The notes under the pieces were generated by a model. That model did no database searches, was not told the origin of the DNA, and saw only the letters and a list, made by a program, of their open reading frames with translations. A stretch of DNA of 64,000 nucleotides from contig CM070715.1 of NCBI GenBank assembly GCA_036346275.1, positions 67,567,667-67,631,666 on the forward strand, in the 5' to 3' direction. Shown here piece by piece: positions 21,780-33,625 of this stretch. The position numbers were made by a program, and so were the translations under genes. Source of the stretch: Otatea glauca (Eukaryota > Streptophyta > Magnoliopsida > Poales > Poaceae). Each line of letters begins with the position of its first letter. Positions within the stretch are counted from its first letter, which is position 1.

Positions 21780-23260
21780 ATACATAGTTCATACGATGGG
21801 GTACATCTTAAGTAATGCGTACTTTGTCTTTACAAGTGTTCCTTCATTATGATCGCGATGTATGAAAGGAGTATCACGTCTGTGTCATTGAGGAGGCTTA
21901 TGTCGACATCCACGTGAAAGGAGGGATCTCGTCGAATCGACTATACTCTTCCTCGCGTGCATGGCGTCCTCAACTCCAACAATCCTTCGTTTGCCTTGTA
22001 GAACCACGTGTCGCTTTGGCTTAGTACTACAATCTTTCTACTTGTCCTTATGCTTCTTAGGTTTGCTTGACATGTCCATTACGTAGAAGACACATCTCAC
22101 ATCGTTCGCGAGACGAGCGGTTCGCGCCTATAGCCGACTTGCGTGAGGTCCACGATTGTCATACCGTATTTGTCGACCTTCACGCCGCTTGAAGTCGGTT
22201 TGACCCATTGGCACTTAAATAGAGGACCTTCAAAGGTCCATAGTCAAGCTCCCATATCTCTTCTATGAAACCATAATATATATCCACCTTGCCTTTGTTG
22301 TCTTGGCGTCTATCTGGACACGCTATTTTGGTTGGTGCTCTTGTTATCCTGCGATCACGGTGTAAAATGTGTAACCATTTATCTCGTACCCCTTGAATAT
22401 CACGATTTCACTAGATGGTCCCAGAGCCAAGCGTTGCAAGCTGTTCATTGTCCGACCCTTTCAAAAGATGTACTTTTGTAACCAAGCGCGAAAGAATCCA
22501 TGTGCTTGGTGTTATCAATCCTCAGACCTCCCCGGGAAATCGCGGCGTAGAATACTCTTGTGTTCAAGGACATACGGGGCCACTAGAGTTGATTGTTTCA
22601 AAATCGTGAAATGTGCTTGCTTAAATGTAAGAAGATCATTGCATGCAATTGCTTTCCTTCCTAGTGTCCCTTTTCCCCGTAGCCTCCCCTCATGGCGTGA
22701 TATAGGGACGCCGATCGGGTTTAGATCATTAATGTAATCCACACAAAACTCAATCACCTCCTCTGTCCCATAACCCTCGGCAATGCATCCTTCCTGGACG
22801 AGCGAGTTCTGAACATACTTCTTTAGCACACTCATGTACCTCTCGAAAGGGAACATGTTGTGTAGATACACGGGTCCAAGAATACCTATCTCTTTGACAA
22901 GGTGAAAGTGAAATGAACCATAATATCAAAGAATGCAAGAGGAAAGATCATCTCAAGACTAACCACACTTTGTACCACGTCATCTTGCAGCTTACTTAGT
23001 TTATCTGGGTCGATGACCTTCTGTGAAATCGCGTTGAAAAAAGAACACAACTTTGTGATTGTCCTCGTACCCACTCGGGCGGTATGCCTCTCACACATTT
23101 GGGAGCAAGCGTGTCATTAACACAAGGCAGTCATGGGATTTCATGTATACGATTTTATTCTCTTTCGTGTTTACGAGTCTCTTTACATTCGAGGAGTATC
23201 CAGAAGGGACCTTCACACTGTTCAGGAACTCTATCACGCTTTTTTCTCTTCTTTGCTTAT
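21780..23260 (-). pseudogene. tnp2: CACTA-2 tnp2, C-terminal part
   Basis: This is the C-terminal half of the TNP2 transposase, separated from its N-terminal half (35909-37733) by Tat-1. Reading from 23260 down, the blocks are VKVPSGYSSNVKRL, MKSHDCLVLMTRLLP, AISQKVIDPDKLSKLQDD, LHNMFPFERYMSVLKKYV, GYGTEEVIEFCVDYI and LGRKAIACNDL, which together match the DUF4218 region and following linker. Further on, FYVMDMSSKPKK and VVLQGKRRIVGVED near 22000 fit the DUF4216-type tail. Several frame changes occur. TNP2 is the catalytic transposase of CACTA elements. The end of the coding sequence is approximate. Confidence 0.85.
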
Positions 23261-23265
23261 AGTGT

Positions 23266-23527
23266 TGACGAATACTCATACCAGGGGTATCCCAACGGCC
23301 CAGGATGGCAAGCAGGCCGCGTCAAGCCCAGCTCCGACCTAACAAGCCGTCCCTGGGCCCAACTCCGACCAAAGGGACCAGCGGGGCCGCAAAAGGACGC
23401 TTGTCCCCGACCAGAGCGGGGCGAGCAATCCCGGCCAAGTGGGACGCCGACCCTCATCACAGGTCGGGCTCTCCTGAGCCCCGACCAAGCTAAGGCAACC
23501 TACACCATGGGACCATGTGTCAGGCCT
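23266..23527 (+). repeat. Tat-1 5' LTR, truncated
   Basis: Only the first 262 bases of the LTR are present; they align with 34956-35217 of the 3' LTR. By eye there are 13 differences, about 5%, mostly C/T or G/A transitions. After GCCTCC the sequence jumps straight into gag coding, so the rest of the LTR, including the TATA box, together with the primer binding site and leader, is missing. Confidence 0.9.
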
Positions 23528-24600
23528 CCATGCGCGACGAGCTGGAGGCCTGAAGGACCGAGCTCGACGAGCTCCAGGCCAACCTGGAGCGAGATCAGCT
23601 CGAGCCAACTCTTCTGCTCGGTGGTGCGCGTGGACGAGCACGTCAGGTACACCACCAGCTGGTGGAGGAATCTGATGGCCCTCGGTTCTTCCCCCACGCA
23701 AGCCAAAACATGGCCGTAGCTGCTATGCTGCTCCGCGGCCTTCCCGAGCCGGCCGACCCAGAGGCCATGGTCACGTACCAGAACCTCCGGGGGCTGGTGG
23801 AACGTGCCGCGATCACGGCATCGCGAGCCTCGGCTCTCATCACTCAGGCGCCACCTCCGGCCGCCAGACCCGCACCGCTGCTCGGAGCCGGATGTGTCCG
23901 GCAAAGGCGGCGACGCACCACGAACAACCCCAGGCATCGCGCGCCCGATGCGCGGCGCCTCGGCGACTACTCGGCGTCCGTGCCACCCTCGAGGCACGGA
24001 GGAAGCGATGGACGGCGTCCGTCGCGGGTCGTGAGCAGACGCCCGCGACGACCGCGCGCCCGGCCCGATGGCCCGGGGCCACGTGCTTTGTCGGGGATCC
24101 GCCATGCGGTTTCCTGCCAGTTAGGGCACCTACCAACATAGCCAAATACTGCTGGGGCCACGAACCCGGTGTGCAGGTGGAAGATTACCGGCTCACATAC
24201 CGGGCGGGAGGAGCTGCGGATGATCTCTTCATCATCCAATACCTCCCCATCTATCTCGCGGACTCGGCTCGAGCTTGGCTCGAGTACCTGCCCGCAAAAA
24301 CCATCAGGAACTGGGCCGACTTGAAGAGCCTCTTCATTGGAAACTTCCAGGGCACTTACAAGCGCCCCGAAAACTCCTCGGACCTGAAGAGCTGCAAGCA
24401 GCAGCCGGGAGAAACCCTCCGGGATTACATCCGGCGCTTCTCCCGTCAGTGCAATGAGCTGCCTGACATCTCCGACGCCGATGTCGTAGGGGCATTCATC
24501 TACGGCACCTCCTGCAAGGCCTTGGTGCACAAACTGGGCTGCGTTAAGCCCAGAACCACCAAGGAGCTTCTGGACATCGCCACCAACCACGCCTCGTGAG
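23528..24600 (+). pseudogene. Tat-1 Gag
   Basis: Coding resumes abruptly with a charged helix (TELDELQANLERDQLE) and proceeds in several frames. The capsid-like core in frame 3 at about 24130-24597 includes PVRAPTNIAKY, DSARAWLEYLP, IRNWADLKSLF, GETLRDYIRRFSRQCNELP and VVGAFIYGT, the Retrotrans_gag family layout. A frame change near 24120 joins the Ala/Pro-rich N-terminal region to this core, and a TGA at 24597-24599 ends it. The true N-terminus is lost with the deletion at 23527. Confidence 0.88.
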
Positions 24601-25640
24601 GCCGTGGGGGCCATTCCGAAGGGAAAGGCCAAGCAAGAGCGGCCCCGAACCGGTCTCGTCGACCGCTCCGACAAGCGAGGCGGCGCGGGAAGCAGTCGCG
24701 AGTCGGTGGTCGCGATCGTCGGCCGCCACGCCAGCGGCGCGCGCCGGCCGTCGCTCCCGACCATTTTGAGAAGGCGATGGATAGCCGTGTCCACACCACG
24801 GGTTCCCGTCAAGCACAAATCTTTGGGGCTGCGAGGTCTGAGGCGCTTCCTCTCGGCACCCCACGGCGCGCGGGGCAAAGGAAAGAAGCAAGCCCGGCCC
24901 CACGGGCCGAGGAGAAAAGAGCGGGCGCCGAGTTCCTGAACCCGCGGCTGCCTCATGATCTTTGGCGGACCGGCATGCTATGCGAAACAAGCGCCGGCTT
25001 AAGCTCGCCTTCGCGAAATCCACCTGCAACTCGGCCGTCCCCAATTTCTTGGTGGTGAGTCCCGATCACTTCGATCGGATGACCACCCGACCCGTCCGCG
25101 GCCGGAGATATCCTTTGGTGGTCGACCCCATCGTGGGAAGAAGCGCCTCACGAAGGTGCTTATGGATGGCGGCGATGGTCTCAACATCTTTTATGTTGAG
25201 ACACTCGGCGCCATGGGGATCCCACGCCGAGTCTCCGACCAGAGCAAGGCATCCTTCCACGGCATCATCGGGCCAGCGAGCCCACCCGCTCGGGCGGTCG
25301 ATCGCCCATCACCTTTGGAGGACCGGAAAATTTCCGCACGAGACCCTCACCTTTGAGTCGTGGATTTCCCGGATCCTACCACGCCATCTGGGGAGGCCGT
25401 GCTATGCCAAGTTCATGGCGGTCCCGGCTACACCTATCTCAAGTGAAGATGCGGCGGTGAGTCATCACGTGGCCTCGTCTTTCCAAATTGCTTACAGCTG
25501 CGGCGGCGATTGTGAGCTAGCGTCGGCGGTCATCGCCTCCGCCGAGCTCGCCGACCTCGGAGAAGCCTCGAGTCGCCCCGAATTTAGCAAGGCGAGGCGG
25601 GATCCTTCAAGTCCACCGAGGACACGAAGAAGGTCACGGT
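24601..25640 (+). pseudogene. Tat-1 Gag tail and protease
   Basis: The Gag tail continues in frame 1 (VGAIPKGKAKQERP), with Lys/Arg-rich linkers, and the expected nucleocapsid box is unrecognisable. The protease is seen at 25156-25356 with LMDGGDGLNIFYVETLGAMGI; the D-G-G triad is the Tat-lineage form of the aspartic protease active site. A further protease strand, LGRPCYAKFMAVP, lies near 25390 in another frame. The frames are broken, so no functional protease is expected. Confidence 0.8.
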
Positions 25641-26640
25641 CGATCCAGGATCGACCAAGACCGTCGCGGTCGAACCACGCTCCGCCAAATAGGAAGCGCG
25701 CTCGTCGACTTCCTCTGCGCCAACAACGGCGTCTTCGCATGGAGATCCTCCGACATGCCAGGAATCCCGAGGGAGGTCGCCGAGCACTCCTTGAGCATCC
25801 GACCAGGCTCGAGGCCGGTCGCCCAACGCCTGCGCCTCTTTGACGAAGAGAAGCACAGAATCATAGGGGAGGAGATCGCCAAGCTTTTGGCTGCAGGGTT
25901 TGTAAAAGAAGTGTGCCACCCCGAGTAGCTCGCCAACCCTGTACTTGTAAAAAAGAAGAATGGGCAATGGAGAATGTCGTTGACTACACAAGTCTGAACA
26001 AGGCATGTCCCAGGACCCGTTCCTTGCCCGCGCATCGACCAAGTCGTTGACTCCGCTGCGGTGCGAAACCTGTCGCTACGGATGCCTACTCGGGCTATCA
26101 CGGATAGCGATGAAGGAGTCCGACCAACTGCGACTTCTTTCATTACCCCTTTTGGCTCATACGCTCGTAACAATGCCGTTTGATGCAAAAAAGCGGGTGC
26201 CACATATCGGTAGCGCATGCAAGCGTGTTTCAACGACCAGATCGGCCGTAACATCGAAGCATACGTCGACGACATCGTCGTAAAAACTAGGAAGGCCGAT
26301 GACCTCATCACCGACCTAGGAGAAATCTTTGCGAACCTCTGGCGGTTCGCGCTAAAGCTCAACCCGACAAGTGCGTCTTGGGGTTCCCAGAAAAGCTTCT
26401 CGGTTTCATCGTCTCGGCGTGGCATCGAGGCCAATCAGGAGAAGATCTCGGCGATCACAAGGATGGGCCCGATCGGCAACCTAAAGGGAGTCCAAAAGCT
26501 AACAGGATGCCTTGCGACCTTGGGCCGTTTCGTGTCTCGCCTCGGTCGTGCGAGATCTTGCTCTGAGTGCTCAAGAAATCCGACCACTTCAATGGACCCG
26601 GGAGGCTCGGGAGGCCCTCACGGCTGAAGGCCTTCGACCT
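25641..26640 (+). pseudogene. Tat-1 reverse transcriptase
   Basis: The start is marked by PVAQRLRLFDEEKHRII and EIAKLLAAGFVKEV, then a TAG near 25926, then VLVKKKNGQWRM. The middle is scrambled by frame changes. The catalytic box AYVDDIVVK is at about 26257-26283, followed by FALKLNP, FPEKLLGFIVSA and ANQEKISAI in shifting frames. The fragment [20 protein letters not shown] ends the connection region. The enzyme is nonfunctional as read. Confidence 0.88.
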
Positions 26641-27087
26641 CACCTCGATCTGGTCGCCCGGCACGAGCGAACCGCTGCTCCTCTACATCGCCGCCCGACC
26701 CAAGTCGTCGGTGCGGCCCTTGTGGTGGAGCAGGCGAAAGAAGGCGCGACTCAAGGTACAGCGGCGATCTACTTCATCGAGGTGCTTTCCGAGTCAAGGC
26801 TCGATACCGCGGTGCGAAAGCTTGCTCTGCGAGTGCTCATCGCAAAGAGGAAGCTGGTCCATTACTTTGACCAGCACCCCGTCACCGTAGTGACCACTTC
26901 GCAACTCGGCGAGATCATCCACAACCTCGACGCCTCAGGAAGGATAGCCAAGTGGGCACTCGAGCTCAATGGTCACGACATATCGTACGTTCCTCGAACG
27001 GCAATCAAGTCGCAGGCCCTAGCCGACTTCGTCGCCGAGTGGACCGAAGCTCAGGCGCCACCGGCGCTCGAAGACCCCGAGTACTAG
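26641..27087 (+). pseudogene. Tat-1 RNase H (gypsy type)
   Basis: In frame 1 this reads GAALVVEQ, then [46 protein letters not shown] and [17 protein letters not shown], the Ty3/gypsy RNase H and linker. A TAG at 27085-27087 interrupts the frame where the related elements have a Trp-Thr-Met junction, so a single base change probably created it. The same frame continues into the second RNase H. Confidence 0.85.
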
Positions 27088-27585
27088 ACGATGTATTTCG
27101 ACGGGTCTTACACCAAGAACAGCGCGGGCGCGGGAGTCGTCATCGTCTCCCCGCACGGGAACAAGCTCCATTATGCCATTCGACTGCTGTTCGACGCAAC
27201 CAACAACGTTGCCGAGTACGAGGCTCTCGTCAACGGACTCCGGATCGCTGCCGACCTCGGCGCTCGCCGACTCTACATCCACGGGGACTCCAAGCTTGTC
27301 GTCGACCAGGTCATGAAGGCTGCGGAGCCCCGAGATGCCCGCATGGCCGCGTACTATCGAGAAGTACGCAGGCTCGAAGAACGGTTCAAAGGTTTCGAGC
27401 TTCACCATAGCTACAGACGCTACAACAGTGAGGCCGACTACCTGGCCAATCTCGCCTCTAGCACGAGTCGATCCGCTTTGGGATTTTCGTCCGTGACCTT
27501 CGCGACCTTCCGTCGGATGGACCCGACAACGGCGGCCTCCGGCACATCGGGCATGATCGCTCGGCCGTCGGGCGGTCGGATGTAG
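27088..27585 (+). pseudogene. Tat-1 second RNase H (archaeal type, aRNH)
   Basis: The frame opens with MYFDGSYTKNSAGAGVVIVS and continues with NNVAEYEALVNGLRIA and LYIHGDSKLVVDQV. The three acidic catalytic positions (D in FDGS, E in EYEAL, D in GDSK) are intact. An additional RNase H of this cellular-like type between the gypsy RNase H and integrase is a hallmark of the Tat lineage. It is one of the best-preserved domains of the element but is cut off from the upstream polyprotein by the TAG at 27085. Confidence 0.88.
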
Positions 27586-27599
27586 AGCTTCCTGGGTCG

Positions 27600-28845
27600 G
27601 GCCGCGATATGCTGACAACCGAATCCGACTGGAGGAGACCCTTTGTCGATCGCCTGACCGATGGGTCACTCCCCAGCAACACAACTGAGGCCCGACGCCT
27701 CGCTCGTCGGGCGAAATCTTTCGTCCTGGTCGGGCCAGACCTATACAAAAGGAGTCCCTCTGGAGTCCTCCAGAGGTGCGTCCTGGCCAACCAAGGGAAG
27801 TAGCTGCTGCTCGATATCCATGACGGTGTCTCCGGCCACCATGCGCGCCTCGATCCCTAGTAGGAAAAGCCTTCTGACAAGGTTTCTCGGCGACCGCCAT
27901 ATTCGGCGCCGGCGGTCGTACTCACTGCGAAGGATGCGGTTCTTCGCCGGCGCACACATCTTCCGCTCGGGCCCTCTGACGATCCCCATCACATGGCCGT
28001 TTGCGGTCTGGGGACTCGATCTGGTCGGGCCCTTCAAAAAGGCGCCCGGGGGCTTTACCCACCTCCTTGTCGTGGTGGACAAGTTCACCAAGTGGATAGG
28101 GGCTAAGCCGGTCGTAAGCATCACGTCGGTGCAGGCGGCCACCTTCTTCCGCAACATTGTCTTTCGGTTCGGAGTCCCGAACTCCATTATCACCGACAAC
28201 GGGACGCAATTCACGGGGAAGAAGTTCCACGAGTTTTGTGATAACTTCAATATCCGCGTCGATTGGGCAGCCATAGCCCATCCACGAACGAACGGTCAGG
28301 CCGAACGCGTGAACGGCATGATCCTCCAAGGGCTCAAACCAAGGATCTTGATCGGTGAAGCAATTGAAAAGCGATGGGTGGCGAGCTACCCTCCGTCCTC
28401 TGGAGCCTACGAGCGACACCAACTTTCGGGCGGCCGGTTTACAGTTCTTCATGGTGTTCGGTGCGGTGTCTTGCCAACCGACACGGAATCTGGCGCCCCA
28501 AGGTTACAAGCCTTGATGAGGCTCGAGGGCTGCGTCTGCAACAAGACGCCATCGACCAGCTCGCCGAAGTGCGCGATGTGGCCACTCTGCGGTCGGCTAG
28601 GTATCAACAGACACTACGACGCTACCACGGTCGTCAAGTTCGAGAGCGATCCTTCAACGTTGGCGACTTGGTCCTGTGCCGGGTTCAGGCCAACAAAGAC
28701 AAGCACAAGCTCTCGCCGCCCTGGGAAGGCCCCCTTCACCGTCGTGGAGGTTCTCCGACCCAGCACCTTCCGGCTCAAGGACACGGACGGCCACGTCCTC
28801 TCCAACGCATGGAACATAGAAAAGTTAAGGCGATTCTATCCCTAA
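27600..28845 (+). pseudogene. Tat-1 integrase
   Basis: Read mostly in frame 1, with side frames. Preceding fragments (LLTTESDWRRPF, DLYKRS) are the pre-integrase segment, and the HHCC zinc motif is largely degraded. The DDE core is good: WGLDLVGPFKKAPGGFTHL, then SIITDNGTQFTGKKFHEF and TNGQAERVNG carry the three acidic residues. The C-terminal module is in other frames until PFTVVEVLRPSTFRLKDTDG and the terminal NIEKLRRFYP before the stop at 28845. Confidence 0.88.
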
Positions 28846-28965
28846 AGCTCTTTTCTTGTCCCTAGCGCCGTCTTTTCTTTTTTTCGAGCACCCGGTCGCC
28901 GTGTGATGCTCGAGGGCTGTCCGTTGGCACCCTCGTATGGGTCGCTTTTGGTCAGGCGCGCTAAC

Positions 28966-29350
28966 GTGGGTCGGTGACCCGACCAGCCACGAGGTCTCTC
29001 CCGAGCGGCAACCATCTCGACCCGAGTGCTATGGCCTACGCCCCAGCGGCTATGGTTGCGAAGTAGCACTTCTTGGAAGAAAGAAGTACCCAAACGGGGC
29101 GACCTCTGGTCGGTCGGGAACACTCCTTTCCCGCGTGAACGCAGCTAATTCACGCACTCATGTGGGTCGGTGACCCGATCGGCCACGGGGTCCTTCTCGG
29201 CGGTAACCCTCTCGACCCAAGTGCTCGGCCTACGCTCCGTGCTATGGTTGCAGTAGCACTTTGCGAGGCGAAGGAAGTGCCGGCGGGCGACCTTTGGTCG
29301 ATCAGGAACACTCCTATCTCACACAAGTGCGCATGAATGCTGCTAAGCCA
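28966..29350 (+). repeat. Two tandem copies of a 196-bp unit
   Basis: Copies start at 28966 and 29162 with GTGGGTCGGTGACCCGA and share GCTATGGTTGC, AGTAGCACTT and GGAACACTCCT. They lie in the non-coding region between integrase and the antisense ORF of Tat-1. Confidence 0.85.
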
Positions 29351-29535
29351 GAGTTCCTATCCTCACCCTTTCCTAGCAAACAATCCGACCTACGCACAAG
29401 CGACCCCCACGGTCCTTAAATCTATGGTCGGATAAGTACTCAATAGCATAAAAGGGCAAGAGGCAGACTGGAACTTACTAAAAGCTTTAAGATTATTTGC
29501 ATAAAATAGTCTTTTTACAATTAGAAGGGATATGC

Positions 29536-32500
29536 CTAATCTTCTCTCTGCTCTTTGTGGAGGATGCTCTGCGGCGGTATGTGACCGGCGATCTCTCGAG
29601 CGTGTGGCTCAACCTGAAGCTCGAGCCTATCCACCTCTTCGTCCGTCCGGTTCCCAGCAACCCCGCTGCTCACCACCGCAAGGTCAATGCCGTCATAATA
29701 GGAGACGGTGTTGACCAGCGCCAAGGAAGCCCCGAGCGCAGCGCCCTCGCCTACCGCACTCTCGATGTGCCCCGGCACTTGGGCTAGCGCGATGGCGAGC
29801 GAGCTCTATCCCGGCACGGCTCCGAGCACTCGGTCGCAGACATCTTGGCCGACCCTCCGAAGGGCCTCCAGCTTTGCGGCCAGCTCGGACCGACCTCACT
29901 CAGCCTCCCGAAACACTGCCAACGCCACATCACGAGCCGTGACCGCCGCGTCACGGGCCTCCAGAGCGTCTTTTCGTGCCTCTATGGCGCAGCTGAGATT
30001 TTTCTGCAACTCTGCAGATCGGGGTAGCGTCAGAAAGCACGTCCCACTGAGCAGTCGCAAAATTAACTAAAGGATCAGGACCCTTACCGGCCGCAGAACT
30101 CGTCAGGTCGCGGAGGTCGACATCCATTTTGGTTAGCTCCCTCCGGGCGGCGTCGCACTCGCCCCGCGCCAGCTCGGCGCCCCTCTGAGCTTGGTCCAGC
30201 TCGGCCTGAAGGCGGGCCGCCTCCGACCGTGCGGTCGCCTCGGCGGCTACGGCCATGTCCTTAGCGTCGCTCGCCCCAGCCTGGAGGGTCTCGAGCTCCG
30301 CCACCCACGCCGCCAGGGACTGGTTCGCCTGGCGCTTGTCAGACAGGGCCTGGGCGGACCGAGCCAGCTCTTGATGGGCCTCCTTCGCTGCCTTCTGCTC
30401 GCGGCCCAAGGCCACCCGAGCGTCGTGCAGCTCGGGGCGCAGCCGATCGCGATCTTCCTCGGCGGCCAACCTCCGGCCGTGCAGACCCTTGATAAACTGT
30501 GATTTCTCCCCCGAGCGGGCACGCAAGCGCTGCGAGACACAACACTCCATTAGCTCGCGACAAATCCGTCAAAAGCTACAAAAGCCAAGTTTTGGTCAAC
30601 TTACCAGGCCAACCGGGAGAATCTCGTCGGAAACCACGCCCAGCACTCCACTAGAGCACTCGAGAGCGAGGGCCAGATCCTCCTGGATCCGCTTCGTCTC
30701 AGCCACTATACGCTTGACACCGTCCCGGAAGACGCACCACTCGCAGATTTCCGCCGGGTCGTCCATCGAGATGGTCGGCCGCCGGTCTGAGCGTCCCCCA
30801 ACCGAGCCAGCACAAGTGGCGGTGGTGGCGAGCCGCTTAGGTTAGCCGGCGATCTGCGCTGAGGAGGTCAGCCGCGTCTCCCCTGCGGCTCCGGGGGGAC
30901 CACCTCCGATCCTTGGATCGCCTTCGTCTGGTCCCCGGGCGGCGGCCTCACCATCACTTCGGAGAGACGAGTCGCGCCTGTCGGCGGGCTCCCCGTTGGC
31001 GGCGGCGGTAGCTCGGACTGACCTCCTTCGACCAATGGAGGGAGGCCCATCTCGCCAAGGGCGGTCGGGACTACCCCGCTCTCTGACGCTCCCGCTCGCG
31101 GCGTTTCGAACCCGGCCGGATCGACCGATGTCTCTTCCTCGATCCCTGCCACGCCGACCGCCGCCGATCATGACAATGCTGAAATTGGGGTCGCAGTCGC
31201 GACTGCCCCCGAGTAAGCGCTGCACGCCGCGAACGATCAATAAATTGCTCGGGCAACCTAGTTACGAAAAGTTTGAAGCAGGTACTTATTGCGTCGATCG
31301 GACGCGCGGCAGCCGTGCTTTTTTCGCCGGCCCTCCTCGCAGAGACGAGTCAGCCCTCCGCTTCCCCGAAGATGACTCCACTGGAGACATCTCCGCTTGG
31401 GGCACGGCGGCAGCGGCGCCCGCAGCGCCCACGCGCCTGCCCACCGCTGCACCCCCGCTCGGGTTGCCACCGGTCGACGAGTCAGGGAAGACCCCGTGGT
31501 ATGGGTCTCTTGCGCTGCCCCCACTGCTGTCAGTGGAGGTCGACCCCACAGCAGCGGTCTCAGATACATCTTCACCGCGCGCGGCCCCCGCCGCGTGCTC
31601 CCTCTCCCTCTTCCTCCTCGTCTCCTCCTTGCGCTTTTTACGTGCAGCCTCCACCTGCGCGAGCTTCGCGCGGGCCTCCGCCCTGAGCTCTTTCTCCCGG
31701 CAGCGCCCGAGACCGACCAACAAGCCCCAGGGAACACGGAGGCGTGAGTTGGACTGTCGCGAAGCACGGGGAAGGCCACAAGAAAGAGGAGGAAAAGGTT
31801 ACAACCGGCTTACTAGATTTGGCGGGTTCCGGGCCGAGAACGGCTCGGGGTGTTCGACCACCGCCTCGGTCGTGCTTCCACCCGTGACGGTGGACACCCG
31901 TGCCCCGACCTCCGACTGGGGGAGCTCCTCCTCCAGCATCCTCGCCGGGTCGAACCACCCCCCGAACCGGAACATGGGGTACGGCCGATCCATCAGCGGT
32001 TGCACGCGCATCTCCATGAACGCGCGAACAACAGCATCGCCGGCCAGACCTCACCCCTTTTGGGTCTTGATCCGGTCGATTATTTCCTCCACCCGGCTCC
32101 TCTCCTTCCGTTCGGCGCCCAAGCCCCACTCGGGCTTTACCTCGGAAAGCCGACCGGTGTAGACGGGGGCGCTTTTTCCCAAGTTCTCGGCATAGAGCCA
32201 CTCGGAATGCCACCCCTGGTTGGACGACGGTAGCTTCACGTCGATATAGTCTGTTGCGCGCCCCACGCGCAGTTGGAGAGCCACACCCCCGATGGGCGTC
32301 GGCGCGTCCGAGGGCTTGTCCTTCCTCGGCCGGGCCTGGAAGAAGTGCCTCCACAGCGCCCAATGGGGTTCAATCCCCAGGAAGGCCTCGTATAGCGTGA
32401 TGAAGACGGCGATGTGGAGGACCCCGTTGGGGTTGAGGTGGTGGACCTCCGCCTTGTAATGGTGCGAAGCCCGCGCGCGACGGGTGCAGCGAAGCCCAAC

Positions 32501-32618
32501 CCGCGCTCGTAAAACAAGGCGGGCACGACGACCTCGCCGTCCCCCGGCGCGGGGGCGGCGACACCTGATGACACCCTCCGGCCGAGATGGCACGTGGGGC
32601 GGGAACCCTTCTAATCAA
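29536..32618 (-). pseudogene. Tat-1 antisense ORF (Transposase_28-like protein)
   Basis: A gene on the strand opposite gag-pol runs from about 32618 to the stop near 29536. The N-terminal part (32593-32051) holds VHHLNPNGVLHIAVFITLYE and FLGIEPHWALWRHFF, the signature of the Pfam family called putative gypsy type transposon (Transposase_28, PF04195). A Lys/Arg-rich coil follows, with a likely intron near 31800-31740 (GTAAGC donor). Next come a Pro/Gly-rich linker at 31152-30868 and a long Ala/Glu-rich coiled coil at 30550-29950 (ELTKMDVDLRDLTSS). The conserved tail is VSYYDGIDLAVVSSGVAG. Such extra ORFs are known in Tat elements and their role is unknown. Frame changes near the start indicate decay. 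Confidence 0.82.
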
Positions 32619-32639
32619 CCCGGTGAGCGGTGATGCGGA

Positions 32640-33625
32640 TGGAACACGCGGGCCATGACATTTCGAAGGCTGCGAAAGGTGAAGGGAGAAAGTTGGAGGT
32701 TCTCTTTACGGCTTTATTGTTTTCTTTCTTGTCTCAGGCAAGCGCGGGAAGACGTGGAAAGCAAAAGCGGGAGGTTTGCACGAATGCCGCCGCACCCTAT
32801 TTATAAAAGCCGAACGGGCGCTAGCCGAACAGACACCCTCGGGCGAAGCGTCGCGCCCGCCCTCGTTTGCCGCGCTGGCTACTGAGCGGGCGTCAGCCGA
32901 ACCGGTACCTGGTAACTCCCGGTTTCCAATTCCTCTCTGCATTTAATCCTGACAGGAGCCAAAAAGACACCGCCTCGGGCCGCGCGTCCTGTGACCTCCC
33001 GGTCTCCGCCCTCGGGCCAGGACAGCTGCTCCAAGGCGCGTTCGAGAGGCCCCACGGGCCGCTGCGGCCCCGAAATGGCGGGAGTTGGCGGCTCACGCTA
33101 GAGGCCCGGCCAGTGTGGGTTCTAAAGGCGATCCCACTAAGTGGGCATAAGACCGCCCGATGAAAATTAGCGAGGGCGAGTGCGGCGAGCCCAAGTGGGC
33201 CTCGGTTGGGCGGCTAACGCCCAATCGTCTTAACTCGTGTCCGAGACCATACTTCACACTCTCCCGCGGAGCCCATCAATGGGTGACAGCCAGCTGTGCT
33301 CTGGGTCGACGGATGACCCAGGGTCCGATACGGGATCGAGTAAAGAAAGGTTTTTCATGGGTCACCCCACAGTGGGCCAGGACACCCTACTCTGGGATCG
33401 TTCGCTCGGAAGGGTCCCCCTTGAGAGGGACCTCCCAGGACCCACTCGGACTACCCGCTATTAGCTTCATGAGCACGGCGTTCAAACCAACGCGTGTAAA
33501 CGCGCGTCGCTCACCCCCTCCAGGTCCCACACCTGCGGACGGGGCGTACACGTGGAATAGACAGCAACCACTCCTCTCGCAGCTACCCTCGACGGACGAG
33601 GACTGGGGAGGGACGCCCAACATCC
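32640..33625. other. Tat-1 spacer, GC-rich non-coding
   Basis: Between the start of the antisense ORF and the 80-bp array. On the minus strand CCTTTATAAATA-like text (plus strand CCTATTTATAAAAGCC near 32795-32810) could be the TATA box of the antisense ORF. Otherwise no gene is seen. Confidence 0.5.
32796..32811 (-). promoter_or_regulatory. Possible TATA box of Tat-1 antisense ORF
   Basis: The minus strand reads CTTTTATAAATAGGG about 180 bases ahead of the antisense ORF start. Its distance and orientation fit a promoter dedicated to that ORF. This is a sequence match only. Confidence 0.5.

Noticed and set aside
23967..24956. 329-codon minus-strand ORF opposite Tat-1 gag
   Set aside because: It is a GC-rich shadow of gag coding; no domain or codon pattern of its own.
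27019..27900. 293-codon minus-strand ORF opposite Tat-1 RNase H and integrase
   Set aside because: Shadow of the second RNase H and integrase coding; the plus strand explains it.
31000..32162. 388-codon plus-strand ORF at 30996-32162
   Set aside because: Antisense shadow of the Tat-1 antisense ORF, which carries the recognisable Transposase_28 signature.
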